Source of the DNA: an uncultured Christensenella sp.
GTDB lineage: Bacteria; Bacillota; Clostridia; Christensenellales; UBA1242
DNA: 42,988 nt
Assembly (NCBI GenBank): GCA_949300385.1
Contig: CASGDZ010000002.1
Location: 1 to 42,988 of the forward strand
Direction of reading: 5' to 3'
The stretch's first letter is position 1; each line of letters opens with the position of its first letter. Position numbers and translations under genes: made by a program. The notes under the pieces were generated by a model, which did not search any database, was not told the DNA's origin, and saw only the letters and a list, made by a program, of their open reading frames with translations. Shown in pieces: positions 7,533-14,494 of the stretch.

Positions 7533-8612
7533 ATGAATATTACTTCTCTAGTTTTAAAAGATTTTCGCAATTATGATGATGAAATAATCCATTTCTCTGA
7601 TGGACTTAATTTTTTAGTTGGATCAAACGCACAAGGCAAAACTAATTTATTAGAAAGTATATATTTAATAAGTGTTGGCAAAAGTCCAAAAAATAGCAAA
7701 GATAAGCAAATAATAAAATTTGATAGTGAGCGTTCTTTAATCAATATTGATTTTTCTACTCGCGTTGGAAATAAAAATATAAAAATGTATTTAAATAAAA
7801 CTAATAAAAAGGCAATTAAGATAAATAATTTAAATATATTAAAACTAACCGAATTAGTAGGTACTCTATCAGTCGTATATTTTAGCCCTGACGAATTAAA
7901 ACTTATAAAAGAAGTTCCTGAGGATAGAAGAAAATTTTTAGATGTATCTATTAGTCAATTTGACAAAAACTATTTATACAATCTATTAAAGTATGAAAAG
8001 ATATTAAAACAACGAAACGCTATATTAAAATCTAACGAATCAAATGAAATAAAGAAAGAACAATTAAGTTTATTTACACCACAACTAATTGATACAGCAG
8101 AAAAAATTATTGAAAAGCGATTAAAATTTATAGAAAAATTAAATAAAATAGCGCCAAATATACATTTAGATATAACAAAATCAGAAAATTTAAAAATTTC
8201 TTATAGTTATAACAAAAAAAATAACATGTCTATACATGATGATTTAGTTACCACTTTTGAAAACTCAATAGAAAAAGAACTAGAACTAGGATATACGACA
8301 ATCGGCCCACATAGAGATGATTTAATATTTTATATAAATGGGCTTGATTGTAAATTTTACGCTAGTCAAGGTCAACAGCGTACAGTGGCGCTTGTTGTAA
8401 AACTATCGCTTATGGAAATTATAAAAGATGAGATTGGTGAATATCCTATATTATTGCTCGACGATGTATTAAGCGAATTAGATGAAGATAGGCAGTCGCG
8501 CCTGTTAAATATGACAAAACAATATCAAACCATTATTACTTGTACACATATACCAAAAATAGACATACCTTACAATACAATTAAAATAAAAAATGGAAAA
8601 GTTATTGAATAA
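7533..8612 (+). CDS. recF: DNA replication/repair protein RecF
   Basis: 359 residues, normal length. RecF is an SMC-like ABC ATPase that loads RecA at ssDNA gaps with RecO and RecR. Visible are the N-terminal NITSLVLKDFRNY strand, Walker A GSNAQGKTN (30-38), the central QFDKNYLYNLLKYEKILKQR helix, the signature region ASQGQQRTVALVVKLSL, and Walker B with D-loop LLLDDVLSELDEDR near 305. Usually recF follows dnaN; here it precedes dnaA tail-to-tail, and a leaderless promoter serves it alone. Confidence 0.96.
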   Translation: MNITSLVLKDFRNYDDEIIHFSDGLNFLVGSNAQGKTNLLESIYLISVGKSPKNSKDKQIIKFDSERSLINIDFSTRVGNKNIKMYLNKTNKKAIKINNLNILKLTELVGTLSVVYFSPDELKLIKEVPEDRRKFLDVSISQFDKNYLYNLLKYEKILKQRNAILKSNESNEIKKEQLSLFTPQLIDTAEKIIEKRLKFIEKLNKIAPNIHLDITKSENLKISYSYNKKNNMSIHDDLVTTFENSIEKELELGYTTIGPHRDDLIFYINGLDCKFYASQGQQRTVALVVKLSLMEIIKDEIGEYPILLLDDVLSELDEDRQSRLLNMTKQYQTIITCTHIPKIDIPYNTIKIKNGKVIE

Positions 8613-8645
8613 AAAAAATAATAAATTTTTATAAAAAATACAAAA

Positions 8646-8672
8646 AATCCACCAAACTTGGTGGAATTTTTA
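8646..8672. terminator. Bidirectional terminator between recF and dnaA
   Basis: TCCACCAA-AC-TTGGTGGA (8648-8665) flanked by A-rich and T-rich runs on the two sides. It serves recF on the + strand and dnaA on the - strand. Confidence 0.9.
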
Positions 8673-8688
8673 ATACTTTTTTAAATTT

Positions 8689-10038
8689 TTAGTACTTTAA
8701 CAATCTAGATTTAATATCATTCACTAGAGTTTTAACATGTGGATTAACTTTTATTTGATTACTTATTTTATCTCTTGCGTGCATTATTGTCGTATGATCT
8801 CTTCCTCCAAACATATCTCCTATTGCTGTCAAAGGAATGTTAAGCATATCATTAATCAGATAAACACACAATTGTCTAGGTTCTACTATTTCTTTGTTCT
8901 TTTTCTTTCCAATTAAATCTTCTTTGCTAACTTTAAAGAAATCACAAACTGTGTTCATAATCTTCTCAGCGTCCAAATTTGTTCTTTCTGTTTCGCCATA
9001 ATCTTTAAGCGCTTCGTGTGCGTCTTCCATGCTTGCATGCGATTTTCCTATTAAACTTGAATAAAACACAATTTTTGATAAGATACCTTCCATCTCACGG
9101 ACATTGGTACTTGTCTTCTGTGCAATAAAATCTACAACATCATCGTCTACAAGGTAACCCTCTTGACTACATTTTTTCTTAATAATTGCAATTTTTGTTT
9201 CATAGTCTGGTTCTTGGATATCTTGAATGAGTCCACTTGAAAATCTACTTCGCAAACGCTCCTCCAATGCACTCATATCTTTTGGTGAGCGATCGGATGC
9301 AATTATAATTTGTTTATTGTTTTGATATAAGTCATTAAAGGTATGGAAGAATTCTTCTTGAATACCCATTTTGTTACTAATAAATTGAATATCATCTATC
9401 ATTAAGACATCTACATTTCTATATTTGTCTCTAAAATCGCCATTTGATTTATCTTTACCATTACGAATTGAATCAACATAATCATTTGTAAACTTCTCGC
9501 ATGTTACATACAAAACATTTAAGTCTGGCCTATGATCATTAAGATAGTTGCCAACCGCGTGTAACAAGTGCGTTTTGCCCAATCCAACACCACCATATAT
9601 AAATAGTGGATTAAATTTTTCACTAGGATGCTCAGCAACACTCTGCATGGCTGCACATACCACTTGATTTGATTTACCGACAACAAAATTCTCAAAAGTG
9701 TATTTTTTATTAAACTTAGATTTTATCTGAGGCGTTTCGGACATAATCTTTTCAAGTTCTGCATCCTGTCTCCTTATATCCTCTTCATATTCCTGCTTTT
9801 CTGTAACGCGTACATATGTATAAGGAGTAAATTCTAGTCTAACACATTTTGTAATCTTCTCAAATATCCCTGGTTGATTAACTTGGTTCTTAGCAGTAAC
9901 ACTAGGAGCCATCAGTATTAGTTCATCATTTGCGTACTGAATTGGAGTTAGAGTGTTTATCCACAAATCGAATGTTACAGCCGTAACTTCGTTCTCTAAC
10001 TTGTTCAAAACTTTCTTCCATTGATCAAGTAAAAACAT
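8689..10038 (-). CDS. dnaA: Chromosomal replication initiator DnaA
   Basis: 449 residues. Domain I is at about 1-80, with a short linker to 110. The AAA+ domain carries Walker A GGVGLGKTH (149-157), Walker B LMIDDIQF (212-219) and the arginine-finger region ALEERLRSRF. Domain IV has the DnaA-box-binding signature GGRDHTTIMHARDKI near 415-429. SD AGGAG lies 6-7 nt before the ATG. It is transcribed away from the adjacent oriC and from dnaN, so the common dnaA-dnaN operon is broken. DnaA boxes lie just upstream of its promoter, consistent with autoregulation. Confidence 0.98.
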   Translation of the reverse strand: MFLLDQWKKVLNKLENEVTAVTFDLWINTLTPIQYANDELILMAPSVTAKNQVNQPGIFEKITKCVRLEFTPYTYVRVTEKQEYEEDIRRQDAELEKIMSETPQIKSKFNKKYTFENFVVGKSNQVVCAAMQSVAEHPSEKFNPLFIYGGVGLGKTHLLHAVGNYLNDHRPDLNVLYVTCEKFTNDYVDSIRNGKDKSNGDFRDKYRNVDVLMIDDIQFISNKMGIQEEFFHTFNDLYQNNKQIIIASDRSPKDMSALEERLRSRFSSGLIQDIQEPDYETKIAIIKKKCSQEGYLVDDDVVDFIAQKTSTNVREMEGILSKIVFYSSLIGKSHASMEDAHEALKDYGETERTNLDAEKIMNTVCDFFKVSKEDLIGKKKNKEIVEPRQLCVYLINDMLNIPLTAIGDMFGGRDHTTIMHARDKISNQIKVNPHVKTLVNDIKSRLLKY

Positions 10039-10058
10039 ATTAATCTCCTACTTTTTCT

Positions 10059-10087
10059 ATTATATATCAAAAGATATAAAATGTCAA
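10059..10087 (-). promoter_or_regulatory. dnaA promoter
   Basis: On the minus strand: TTGACA (10087-10082), 17-nt spacer, TATAAT (10064-10059). Both hexamers match the consensus. The predicted start gives a leader of about 14 nt that just holds the SD. Confidence 0.9.
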
Positions 10088-10312
10088 TCCTAACAAAGAA
10101 TTTAAATTTTTAGACTTTTCCACAACTAAGTTTAAGTTATCTACATAAAATTCTACACACTTATCAACATAAAATGTGTATAAAAATTGTGCCAATTTTC
10201 GAAAAATTAAGAACTTGTACCACTACATCTTGTGATATTAAAAGTTATCCACATTTCCACCGAACATAATAAAAAAATCACTATCAAAAAAATTAAAATT
10301 TAATAAAATAAA

Positions 10313-10342
10313 ACAGCGTGCATGCTCGTGTGCTGGTGCGCG
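10313..10342. other. GC-rich island within oriC
   Basis: A 30-bp block of about two-thirds G+C, largely alternating (GCGTGCATGC at its start, GTGCGCG at its end), between the DnaA-box cluster and the AT-rich iterated region. A GC cluster between boxes and the unwinding region is a feature of some bacterial origins. Confidence 0.55.
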
Positions 10343-10363
10343 ATTTTAACTATTTTTTAACTA

Positions 10364-10615
10364 TTTTTGATAAAATTTTTTTCTAATTTTTAAACAATTT
10401 TTTTTGATAAAATAACTTAATTTTTAATGTAATATTTTTGATTAAAAATTTATTATTTTTTGAGTTAATTTGATAATAATAGTAGTAATTATATATAACT
10501 ATTATAATATAAATTTTAAATAAAAAATATATTAAAATAAACAAAAATAAATTTTATTTTCAATATTAATTTTTTGATTAATGTGCTAAGAATTATAATA
10601 AATTTTTGATAATAA
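10364..10615. repeat. Iterated AT-rich 13-mer in oriC
   Basis: Five copies of TTTTTGATWAWAA-like sequence: 10364-10376, 10401-10413, 10435-10447, 10571-10583 and 10603-10615. Neighbouring copies are 32-37 bp apart, with a longer gap between the third and fourth. All have the same orientation and keep the GAT core. By position they look like duplex-unwinding 13-mers. Confidence 0.65.
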
Positions 10616-10628
10616 ATTGTAAAAATTT

Positions 10629-10635
10629 TTCGACA
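10629..10635 (-). promoter_or_regulatory. Spo0A-box-like heptamer near oriC
   Basis: TTCGACA on +, that is TGTCGAA in a TTTTGTCGAAAAA context on the minus strand, matching the 0A box TGNCGAA. It lies between the unwinding region and the dnaN -35 box (10652). In B. subtilis Spo0A binds oriC and restrains replication at sporulation; the same role here is inference, and a 7-mer can occur by chance. Confidence 0.4.
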
Positions 10636-10651
10636 AAATACGAAATTTTAT

Positions 10652-10680
10652 TTGACATATTAAAGCCCATTTGCTAATAT
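10652..10680 (+). promoter_or_regulatory. dnaN promoter
   Basis: TTGACA (10652-10657), 17-nt spacer, TAATAT (10675-10680). The leader to dnaN is about 175 nt and includes a hairpin TGATTTT/AAAATCA (10693-10699 with 10717-10723) whose loop holds AGGGGG. Confidence 0.8.
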
Positions 10681-10863
10681 AGTGTTGTATCATGATTTTG
10701 CATGTCAGGGGGTAGTAAAATCACGCAAAGAAAACCATAATTGTTGATAACAAACTAAATTAAATAGTCTAAATTAGTACTTTTAAATTTTAAGATATGA
10801 AGAAAGTTCTAGTTTAAGATAATTTAAAAGTTTAACAATTTTGGTAAAGAAAAGAGGAGAATT

Positions 10864-11967
10864 ATGAAATTTAGATGTGATGGGCTTGAATTAAGTGAAT
10901 CAATAATGGTCGTCTCAAAAGCTATCGGTAATAGGACAACATCTCAAATACTCGAAGGTATTAAGATGGTTTGTGAGGACGATAAACTTGTTTTAACTGC
11001 CACTGACTTAGAAATTAGTATAGAAAAGACAATTCGGGCTGAAGTAACGAGTTCAGGAGAAACAGTTGTTCCTGGAAGATTGTTCGGTGAATATATTAAG
11101 AAACTCACAAATGAACAAATTGAATGTGAATTAAATGAGAAAAATCAACTTAAAATTTCATACACTGATAGTGAGGGCACACTTCAATGTATGGAGATTA
11201 GTGAATTCCCTAAACTTAAAGAGATAGAAAAAGTAAATTATTTTGAGATAGAAAAAGAAAACTTTAAAACACTAATTAATGATGTATTTTATGCAGTTGC
11301 ACAAGACGATAGTAGGCCTATTTTAAAAGGTATTTTACTTGAGACAAACGCTAGTGCAAACACAATCCGAGCAGTGGCCGTTGATGGGTGCAGATTAAGT
11401 ATTGCTAATAAACCGCTAACTATGTCAACTGCTGATTTCAAAATAATAGTTCCAGGTAAAAACCTAAATGAAATTGCGCGTATGATGGACAATGAGGGTA
11501 CTATCAAGGTATATATTCATTCGAATAACATCATGGTAGACTTTGGCGACACAATTATTATCAATAGACTTATTGATGGTCAATTTATAAACTATAGACA
11601 AATTGTGCCAAAAGATTTTTCTACTACTATAACTATTAATAAAGAGCAATTAGAAGACGCAATTGACAGGGCAAGCGTTTTGTCTAAAATCGATAAAAAT
11701 AACTTAGTTAAGTTTGATATTAAAGAGAAAAATTTAATGTTGACTTCTAATAGTGAGATAGGTAATACTAAGGAAAATATTACAGTTGGAGTTAAAGGTA
11801 ATGACTTAGTCATTTCGTTTAATTCTAAGTATTTTAGCGATTGTTTGCGCGTTATTGATAACCCTTATGTTAAAATCAATTTTAACAGCCCAATTATGCC
11901 TTGCGTAATAACGCCTTGCGAAGGTAATGATTTTGAATTTTTAATACTTCCAGTTAAAGCAAGATAA
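10864..11967 (+). CDS. dnaN: DNA polymerase III beta subunit (sliding clamp)
   Basis: 367 residues, normal length for the clamp that tethers the replicative polymerase to DNA. Three clamp folds are recognisable in order: MKFRCDGLELSESIMVVSKA with TATDLEISI; YAVAQDDSRPILKGILLE with AVDGCRLSIA; and RASVLSKIDKNNLVKFDI. The protein ends in the clamp-specific PCVITPCEGNDFEFLILPVK. A GAGG SD precedes the ATG. It is transcribed alone from its own promoter, divergent from dnaA, with no recF after it. Confidence 0.97.
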   Translation: MKFRCDGLELSESIMVVSKAIGNRTTSQILEGIKMVCEDDKLVLTATDLEISIEKTIRAEVTSSGETVVPGRLFGEYIKKLTNEQIECELNEKNQLKISYTDSEGTLQCMEISEFPKLKEIEKVNYFEIEKENFKTLINDVFYAVAQDDSRPILKGILLETNASANTIRAVAVDGCRLSIANKPLTMSTADFKIIVPGKNLNEIARMMDNEGTIKVYIHSNNIMVDFGDTIIINRLIDGQFINYRQIVPKDFSTTITINKEQLEDAIDRASVLSKIDKNNLVKFDIKEKNLMLTSNSEIGNTKENITVGVKGNDLVISFNSKYFSDCLRVIDNPYVKINFNSPIMPCVITPCEGNDFEFLILPVKAR

Positions 11968-12090
11968 AGAAAATTGTTTAAATATTGAAAAAAGACTAAA
12001 ACATAATAAAAAGTTTTGATATATAAAGCAATTATAAAAATTACAAAATTTAACACTTTTATTATAATATTTTCTTTTCTAAATAAAATT

Positions 12091-12097
12091 TGTCGAA
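12091..12097 (+). promoter_or_regulatory. Spo0A-box-like heptamer upstream of the small membrane gene
   Basis: TTTGTCGAAAA context, 15 nt upstream of the -35 of the promoter at 12113-12140. It matches TGNCGAA. This would make the 70-residue membrane protein a candidate Spo0A target, with chance as the main alternative. Confidence 0.35.
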
Positions 12098-12112
12098 AAT
12101 AGTATTAATTTG

Positions 12113-12140
12113 TTGACAACTCAATATTATATAATATACA
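12113..12140 (+). promoter_or_regulatory. Promoter of small membrane protein gene
   Basis: TTGACA (12113-12118), 16-nt spacer, TATACA (12135-12140). The GTG start is about 47 nt downstream. Confidence 0.65.
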
Positions 12141-12187
12141 ATAAAATTAATAAAAACAAAAGTTTTTAATTTTCAAAGGAGGTTAAG

Positions 12188-12400
12188 GTGAAGATTGCAG
12201 CAAAAGTTTTTATAATAATAGGAATGATTTGTGGCTTTTGGACAATTCTTCCACTTATCTTTGGTGGAGTTGCTTTAAGTCAAATGAAAACACAAAAACC
12301 AGGAGTTGGTATAAGCGTGTGTGTTTTATTATTCTGTAGTCTGCTTGGTGGAATTTTCTTGCTTTGCACAAAAGACGAAGATTACGCAGTAAAAGAATAG
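12188..12400 (+). CDS. Small two-helix membrane protein
   Basis: 70 residues with two hydrophobic segments (about 6-29 and 42-59) joined by ALSQMKTQKPGVG, and a short acidic tail. This two-helix design with a Gly-rich turn resembles DUF4190-type small membrane proteins, a similarity of layout only. It starts at GTG 6 nt after a near-perfect SD (AAAGGAGG). It is a single gene with its own promoter and terminator. The Spo0A-box-like site upstream hints at sporulation-phase control. No function is assigned. Confidence 0.8.
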   Translation: MKIAAKVFIIIGMICGFWTILPLIFGGVALSQMKTQKPGVGISVCVLLFCSLLGGIFLLCTKDEDYAVKE

Positions 12401-12410
12401 TTTTAGGTTA

Positions 12411-12442
12411 AAATACCATGTATAAATTATATGGTATTTTTT
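12411..12442 (+). terminator. Intrinsic terminator
   Basis: AAATACCAT (12411-12419) pairs with ATGGTATTT (12431-12439), followed by a T run. It ends the small membrane gene just before the next promoter. Confidence 0.85.
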
Positions 12443-12451
12443 TATTTGCTA

Positions 12452-12479
12452 TTGAAAATATAAATTTATATGATATAAT
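12452..12479 (+). promoter_or_regulatory. Extended -10 promoter predicting leaderless mRNA
   Basis: TTGAAA (12452-12457), 16-nt spacer, TGA TATAAT (-10 at 12474-12479), 6 nt to the ATG at 12486. It shares the extended context GCTATTGAAAA and GATATAATAT with the promoter at 13859. Confidence 0.85.
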
Positions 12480-12485
12480 ATTAAT

Positions 12486-13145
12486 ATGAATGAAAAAGAT
12501 TTTGTAGATATATATATTAATCCAGGCGTTAGACCATCTAGTGATAATTTAATTATTATGAATTGTTCAAATGATATTGTAAATGAAGTTTTATATAATG
12601 ATGATAAAAACATAAACAATACTATTTCATGTACATTGTTATTTGATAAAAAGACCATTGACATACTAACTAAAGTAGAAAATTTGTTTAATGAACAATG
12701 GAAAAAATCAATAATGATTAGAACTTATATTGTTACAAAAATACTAGTAAGTTTATATGAAAAATTAAATATAGATAATTTTGAATACTCTTTAACCTTA
12801 GAAGAATTAAAAAATGGACTAAAAAGTTTTAAAAGTTTAAATAGGGAAGAAATAATAAAATATTATCTAGATGCTCCATTACCGGATATAATAGAAAAAA
12901 TAGTACGAAAATATGATGAAAATGAATATGAATTAAATTTTGTATTGACTGCAGATGTTGACAATACAATTCAATCTAATATCAACATGTTTATATGTTC
13001 AAGATTGCCGTATTTAGTACGAATAATATCTACTGAAGAGATTTTATCGACATATCTTGATACCGCCAACAATTTGATTGAATGCCCGCACGATTATTCA
13101 TATATAGATTATAAAAATATCTTGTCAAGAACAATTAATGATTAA
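12486..13145 (+). CDS. Hypothetical protein (219 aa), leaderless
   Basis: I do not recognise a family. The protein is acidic, Asn/Ile-rich and predicted mostly helical beyond residue 55, without signal peptide or membrane segment. The segment IMIRTYIVTKILVSLYEKL (about 75-93) is a regular amphipathic helix. The start codon lies 6 nt after a strong extended -10 box, and no SD exists. It is followed by the two tRNAs on the opposite strand. It may be distantly related to the hypothetical protein at 13893, which has a near-identical promoter. Confidence 0.75.
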   Translation: MNEKDFVDIYINPGVRPSSDNLIIMNCSNDIVNEVLYNDDKNINNTISCTLLFDKKTIDILTKVENLFNEQWKKSIMIRTYIVTKILVSLYEKLNIDNFEYSLTLEELKNGLKSFKSLNREEIIKYYLDAPLPDIIEKIVRKYDENEYELNFVLTADVDNTIQSNINMFICSRLPYLVRIISTEEILSTYLDTANNLIECPHDYSYIDYKNILSRTIND

Positions 13146-13177
13146 TATTTTACACATTCGTGACATATGTACTTTAA

Positions 13178-13209
13178 TAAAAAAACACAAGAATCGCTGT
13201 GCTTTTTTA
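13178..13209 (-). terminator. Terminator of tRNA-Ser
   Basis: On the minus strand GCACA and TGTGT arms lie between A and T runs, directly after the CCA end of tRNA-Ser. Confidence 0.75.
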
Positions 13210-13210
13210 T

Positions 13211-13298
13211 TGGCGGAGAGTGGCGGATTCGAACCGCCGAAGGCTTTCACCTTACCGCTTTTCGAGAGCGGCACAATCGACCTCTCTGACAACTCTCC
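13211..13298 (-). tRNA. tRNA-Ser(CGA)
   Basis: 88 nt with encoded CCA. Acceptor GGAGAGT/ACTCTCC pairs fully, with discriminator G. The anticodon arm is CCGCT-CTCGAAA-AGCGG with anticodon CGA; the long variable arm (CCTTCGG region) is typical of serine tRNAs; the T-arm is GGCGG-TTCGAAT-CCGCC. It is oriented leftward with its own terminator. Confidence 0.97.
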
Positions 13299-13386
13299 AT
13301 ATATTATAAACACATTCAGTATAACACAAAATAAAATAAAATCAAAACAAATAACTGTAATAAATTTTTACTATTTCATCTATGTT

Positions 13387-13470
13387 TGGTGCGGGCAACA
13401 GGATTTGAACCTGCACGAGTTTCCTCACTAGAACCTGAATCTAGCGCGTCTGCCGTTTCGCCATGCCCGC
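13387..13470 (-). tRNA. tRNA-Leu(CAG)
   Basis: 84 nt with encoded CCA. Acceptor GCGGGCA/TGCCCGC, discriminator A. The anticodon arm is CTAGA-TTCAGGT-TCTAG with anticodon CAG, plus a long variable arm and T-arm GCAGG-TTCAAAT-CCTGT. It is co-oriented with tRNA-Ser, 88 nt away, probably the same transcript. Confidence 0.97.
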
Positions 13471-13539
13471 CCATACGAAGTAGTTATATATATTAAGATA
13501 AAAATAAAGTAAATTAAGCGCTAGATTCATATACGGGTA

Positions 13540-13565
13540 CCCTATGAGACAAAGTCGAAATAGGG
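13540..13565. repeat. Hairpin CCCTAT/ATAGGG
   Basis: Arms at 13540-13545 and 13560-13565. The left arm overlaps the palindrome GGGTACCC at 13535-13542. It lies inside the tRNA-Leu relic. No function is apparent. Confidence 0.5.
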
Positions 13566-13571
13566 AGAAGG

Positions 13572-13627
13572 AATAATCGCCAAAAGGTCAAATTTGAGTT
13601 AAGCAAATTGACTAAAAGGCGTATTAT
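13572..13627. repeat. Long imperfect hairpin between the tRNA-Leu relic pieces
   Basis: Arms: ATAAT-CGCC (from 13573) with GGCG-T-ATTAT (to 13627); a symmetric AAAA/AAAA internal loop; then GTCAAATTTG against CAAATTGAC with one bulge, around the loop AGTTAAG. A 12-bp palindrome GACGCGCGCGTC follows directly (13628-13639). This is a 56-nt structure of about 20 pairs in a non-coding gap. It could be a structured RNA, a mobile-element end or a recombination scar. Confidence 0.6.
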
Positions 13628-13683
13628 GACGCGCGCGTCTAAAGTTTCGCGATGCCCGCTCGTCGCAACTCGCTTTATTGCAT

Positions 13684-13709
13684 AATTTACAAATTGTAAT
13701 TTGTAAATT
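13684..13709. repeat. Perfect 12-bp inverted repeat
   Basis: AATTTACAAATT-GT-AATTTGTAAATT. A further hairpin TCTCAC/GTGAGA lies at 13736-13763. With the items above, these account for the 422-nt gap before the next gene, which holds no ORF. Confidence 0.7.
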
Positions 13710-13858
13710 TATGTCTTGTAATCGTTTGCTCCTTTTCTCACTCAAACAAAAGTTTTCGTGAGAGCGTTAAGATTATATATTAAGACAAAATTTAATGATA
13801 TAAACGCTTAAATAATAGTATTTCAAACAAAAAGATTTGTCAAGATTTTAAATTGCTA

Positions 13859-13886
13859 TTGAAAAACTAGAATTTTGTGATATAAT
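13859..13886 (+). promoter_or_regulatory. Extended -10 promoter predicting leaderless mRNA
   Basis: TTGAAA (13859-13864), 16-nt spacer, TGA TATAAT (-10 at 13881-13886), 6 nt to the ATG at 13893. It is nearly identical in layout and flanks to the promoter at 12452. Confidence 0.85.
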
Positions 13887-13892
13887 ATAAAT

Positions 13893-14429
13893 ATGATAAG
13901 AAATAATAAAGATTTAAATTTTATTAAAAATAATAAAAACACTGAACAAAAAAATTCGCAACAGTTAAGATCTAAAGATAAAGAAGAAATAAAAGTAATC
14001 TTTACAGAAAAAGATCAAAAAATTTTGTCAAATGTTTGTAAGAATTTAAGTTCACAAGAAGAAGTAAAAAATATAATTGAACAATACATTTTAGCAAAGA
14101 TAATTAAAGAAATTTTTGATAAGAAAAAACTCAAAGTTATAAAAGTTAGTTATAATCAGTTATTATTAGATAGTGAAATAGACTATGACCTTATTAAAAC
14201 GATACTTTGGATATACATACGAAAACATTTACCTGCCATAAAAAAATGCCTTGAGATAGACTTAATAAACGCGTTACAAACATTAATGGAAAAATATGAT
14301 TTAAAAATTAACATTTTATTCATTTCACTATACAAGACAAATATTTTAGATATGATAAGAGAATTACTATCTTCAATAGAATCGGAAGATATAATTATAA
14401 ATATATGTCATGACTTAGAGCGCGAATAA
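13893..14429 (+). CDS. Hypothetical protein (178 aa), leaderless
   Basis: No family is recognised. The N-terminal 30 residues are polar and Asn/Lys-rich; the rest is strongly helical with Ile/Leu heptads, for example EEVKNIIEQYILAKIIKEIF. No signal peptide or membrane span is visible. A weak resemblance to the protein at 12486 is seen around the YI-x2-KI motif, with similar size and promoter, but I cannot prove homology by eye. The start is set by the promoter: -10 box 6 nt upstream, no SD. Confidence 0.75.
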   Translation: MIRNNKDLNFIKNNKNTEQKNSQQLRSKDKEEIKVIFTEKDQKILSNVCKNLSSQEEVKNIIEQYILAKIIKEIFDKKKLKVIKVSYNQLLLDSEIDYDLIKTILWIYIRKHLPAIKKCLEIDLINALQTLMEKYDLKINILFISLYKTNILDMIRELLSSIESEDIIINICHDLERE

Positions 14430-14449
14430 GATATGTAAATTGATAAGAC

Positions 14450-14478
14450 TTGAAATAAAAATAAACATGTGATATAAT
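14450..14478 (+). promoter_or_regulatory. Extended -10 promoter for the putative antitoxin-toxin pair
   Basis: TTGAAA (14450-14455), 17-nt spacer, TGA TATAAT (-10 at 14473-14478). Sixteen nt separate the -10 from the ATG, just enough for an AGGAGGG SD. It is a useful contrast with the leaderless promoters of the same type. Confidence 0.85.
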
Positions 14479-14494
14479 TTTTTAGGAGGGAAAT

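Larger units (their letters stand above)
10116..10750. other. Probable replication origin oriC
   Basis: The 825-bp gap between divergent dnaA and dnaN contains one exact DnaA box TTATCCACA (10245-10253) and near matches TTTTCCACA (10116-10124), TTATCTACA (10137-10145), TTATCAACA (10161-10169), and reverse-strand TTATACACA (10175-10183) and TTATCAACA (10742-10750). A GC-rich island (10313-10342) is followed by about 280 bp of A/T-only DNA suited to unwinding. A TAGTAG run at about 10481-10486 resembles DnaA-trio repeats, but lies far from the main box cluster. Confidence 0.85.
13518..13659. pseudogene. Scrambled tRNA-Leu relic
   Basis: Two pieces of the neighbouring tRNA-Leu recur here in opposite orientations. 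At 13634-13659 the minus strand repeats the 5' end of the tRNA (GCGGGCATCGCGAAAC then AGACGCG) with few changes. At 13518-13529 the plus strand repeats GCGCTAGATTCA, the next part of the same tRNA, exactly. Together they cover tRNA positions of roughly 1 to 36, split at the GCGC and inverted. The best reading is a decayed second tRNA-Leu copy cut by an inversion. Confidence 0.65.

Noticed and set aside
10472..10489. DnaA-trio element
   Set aside because: TAGTAG is present but not next to a DnaA box, so I mention it only within oriC and do not list it separately.
13138..13431. 97-codon plus-strand frame across the tRNA genes
   Set aside because: It overlaps tRNA-Ser and part of tRNA-Leu in antisense and has no SD.
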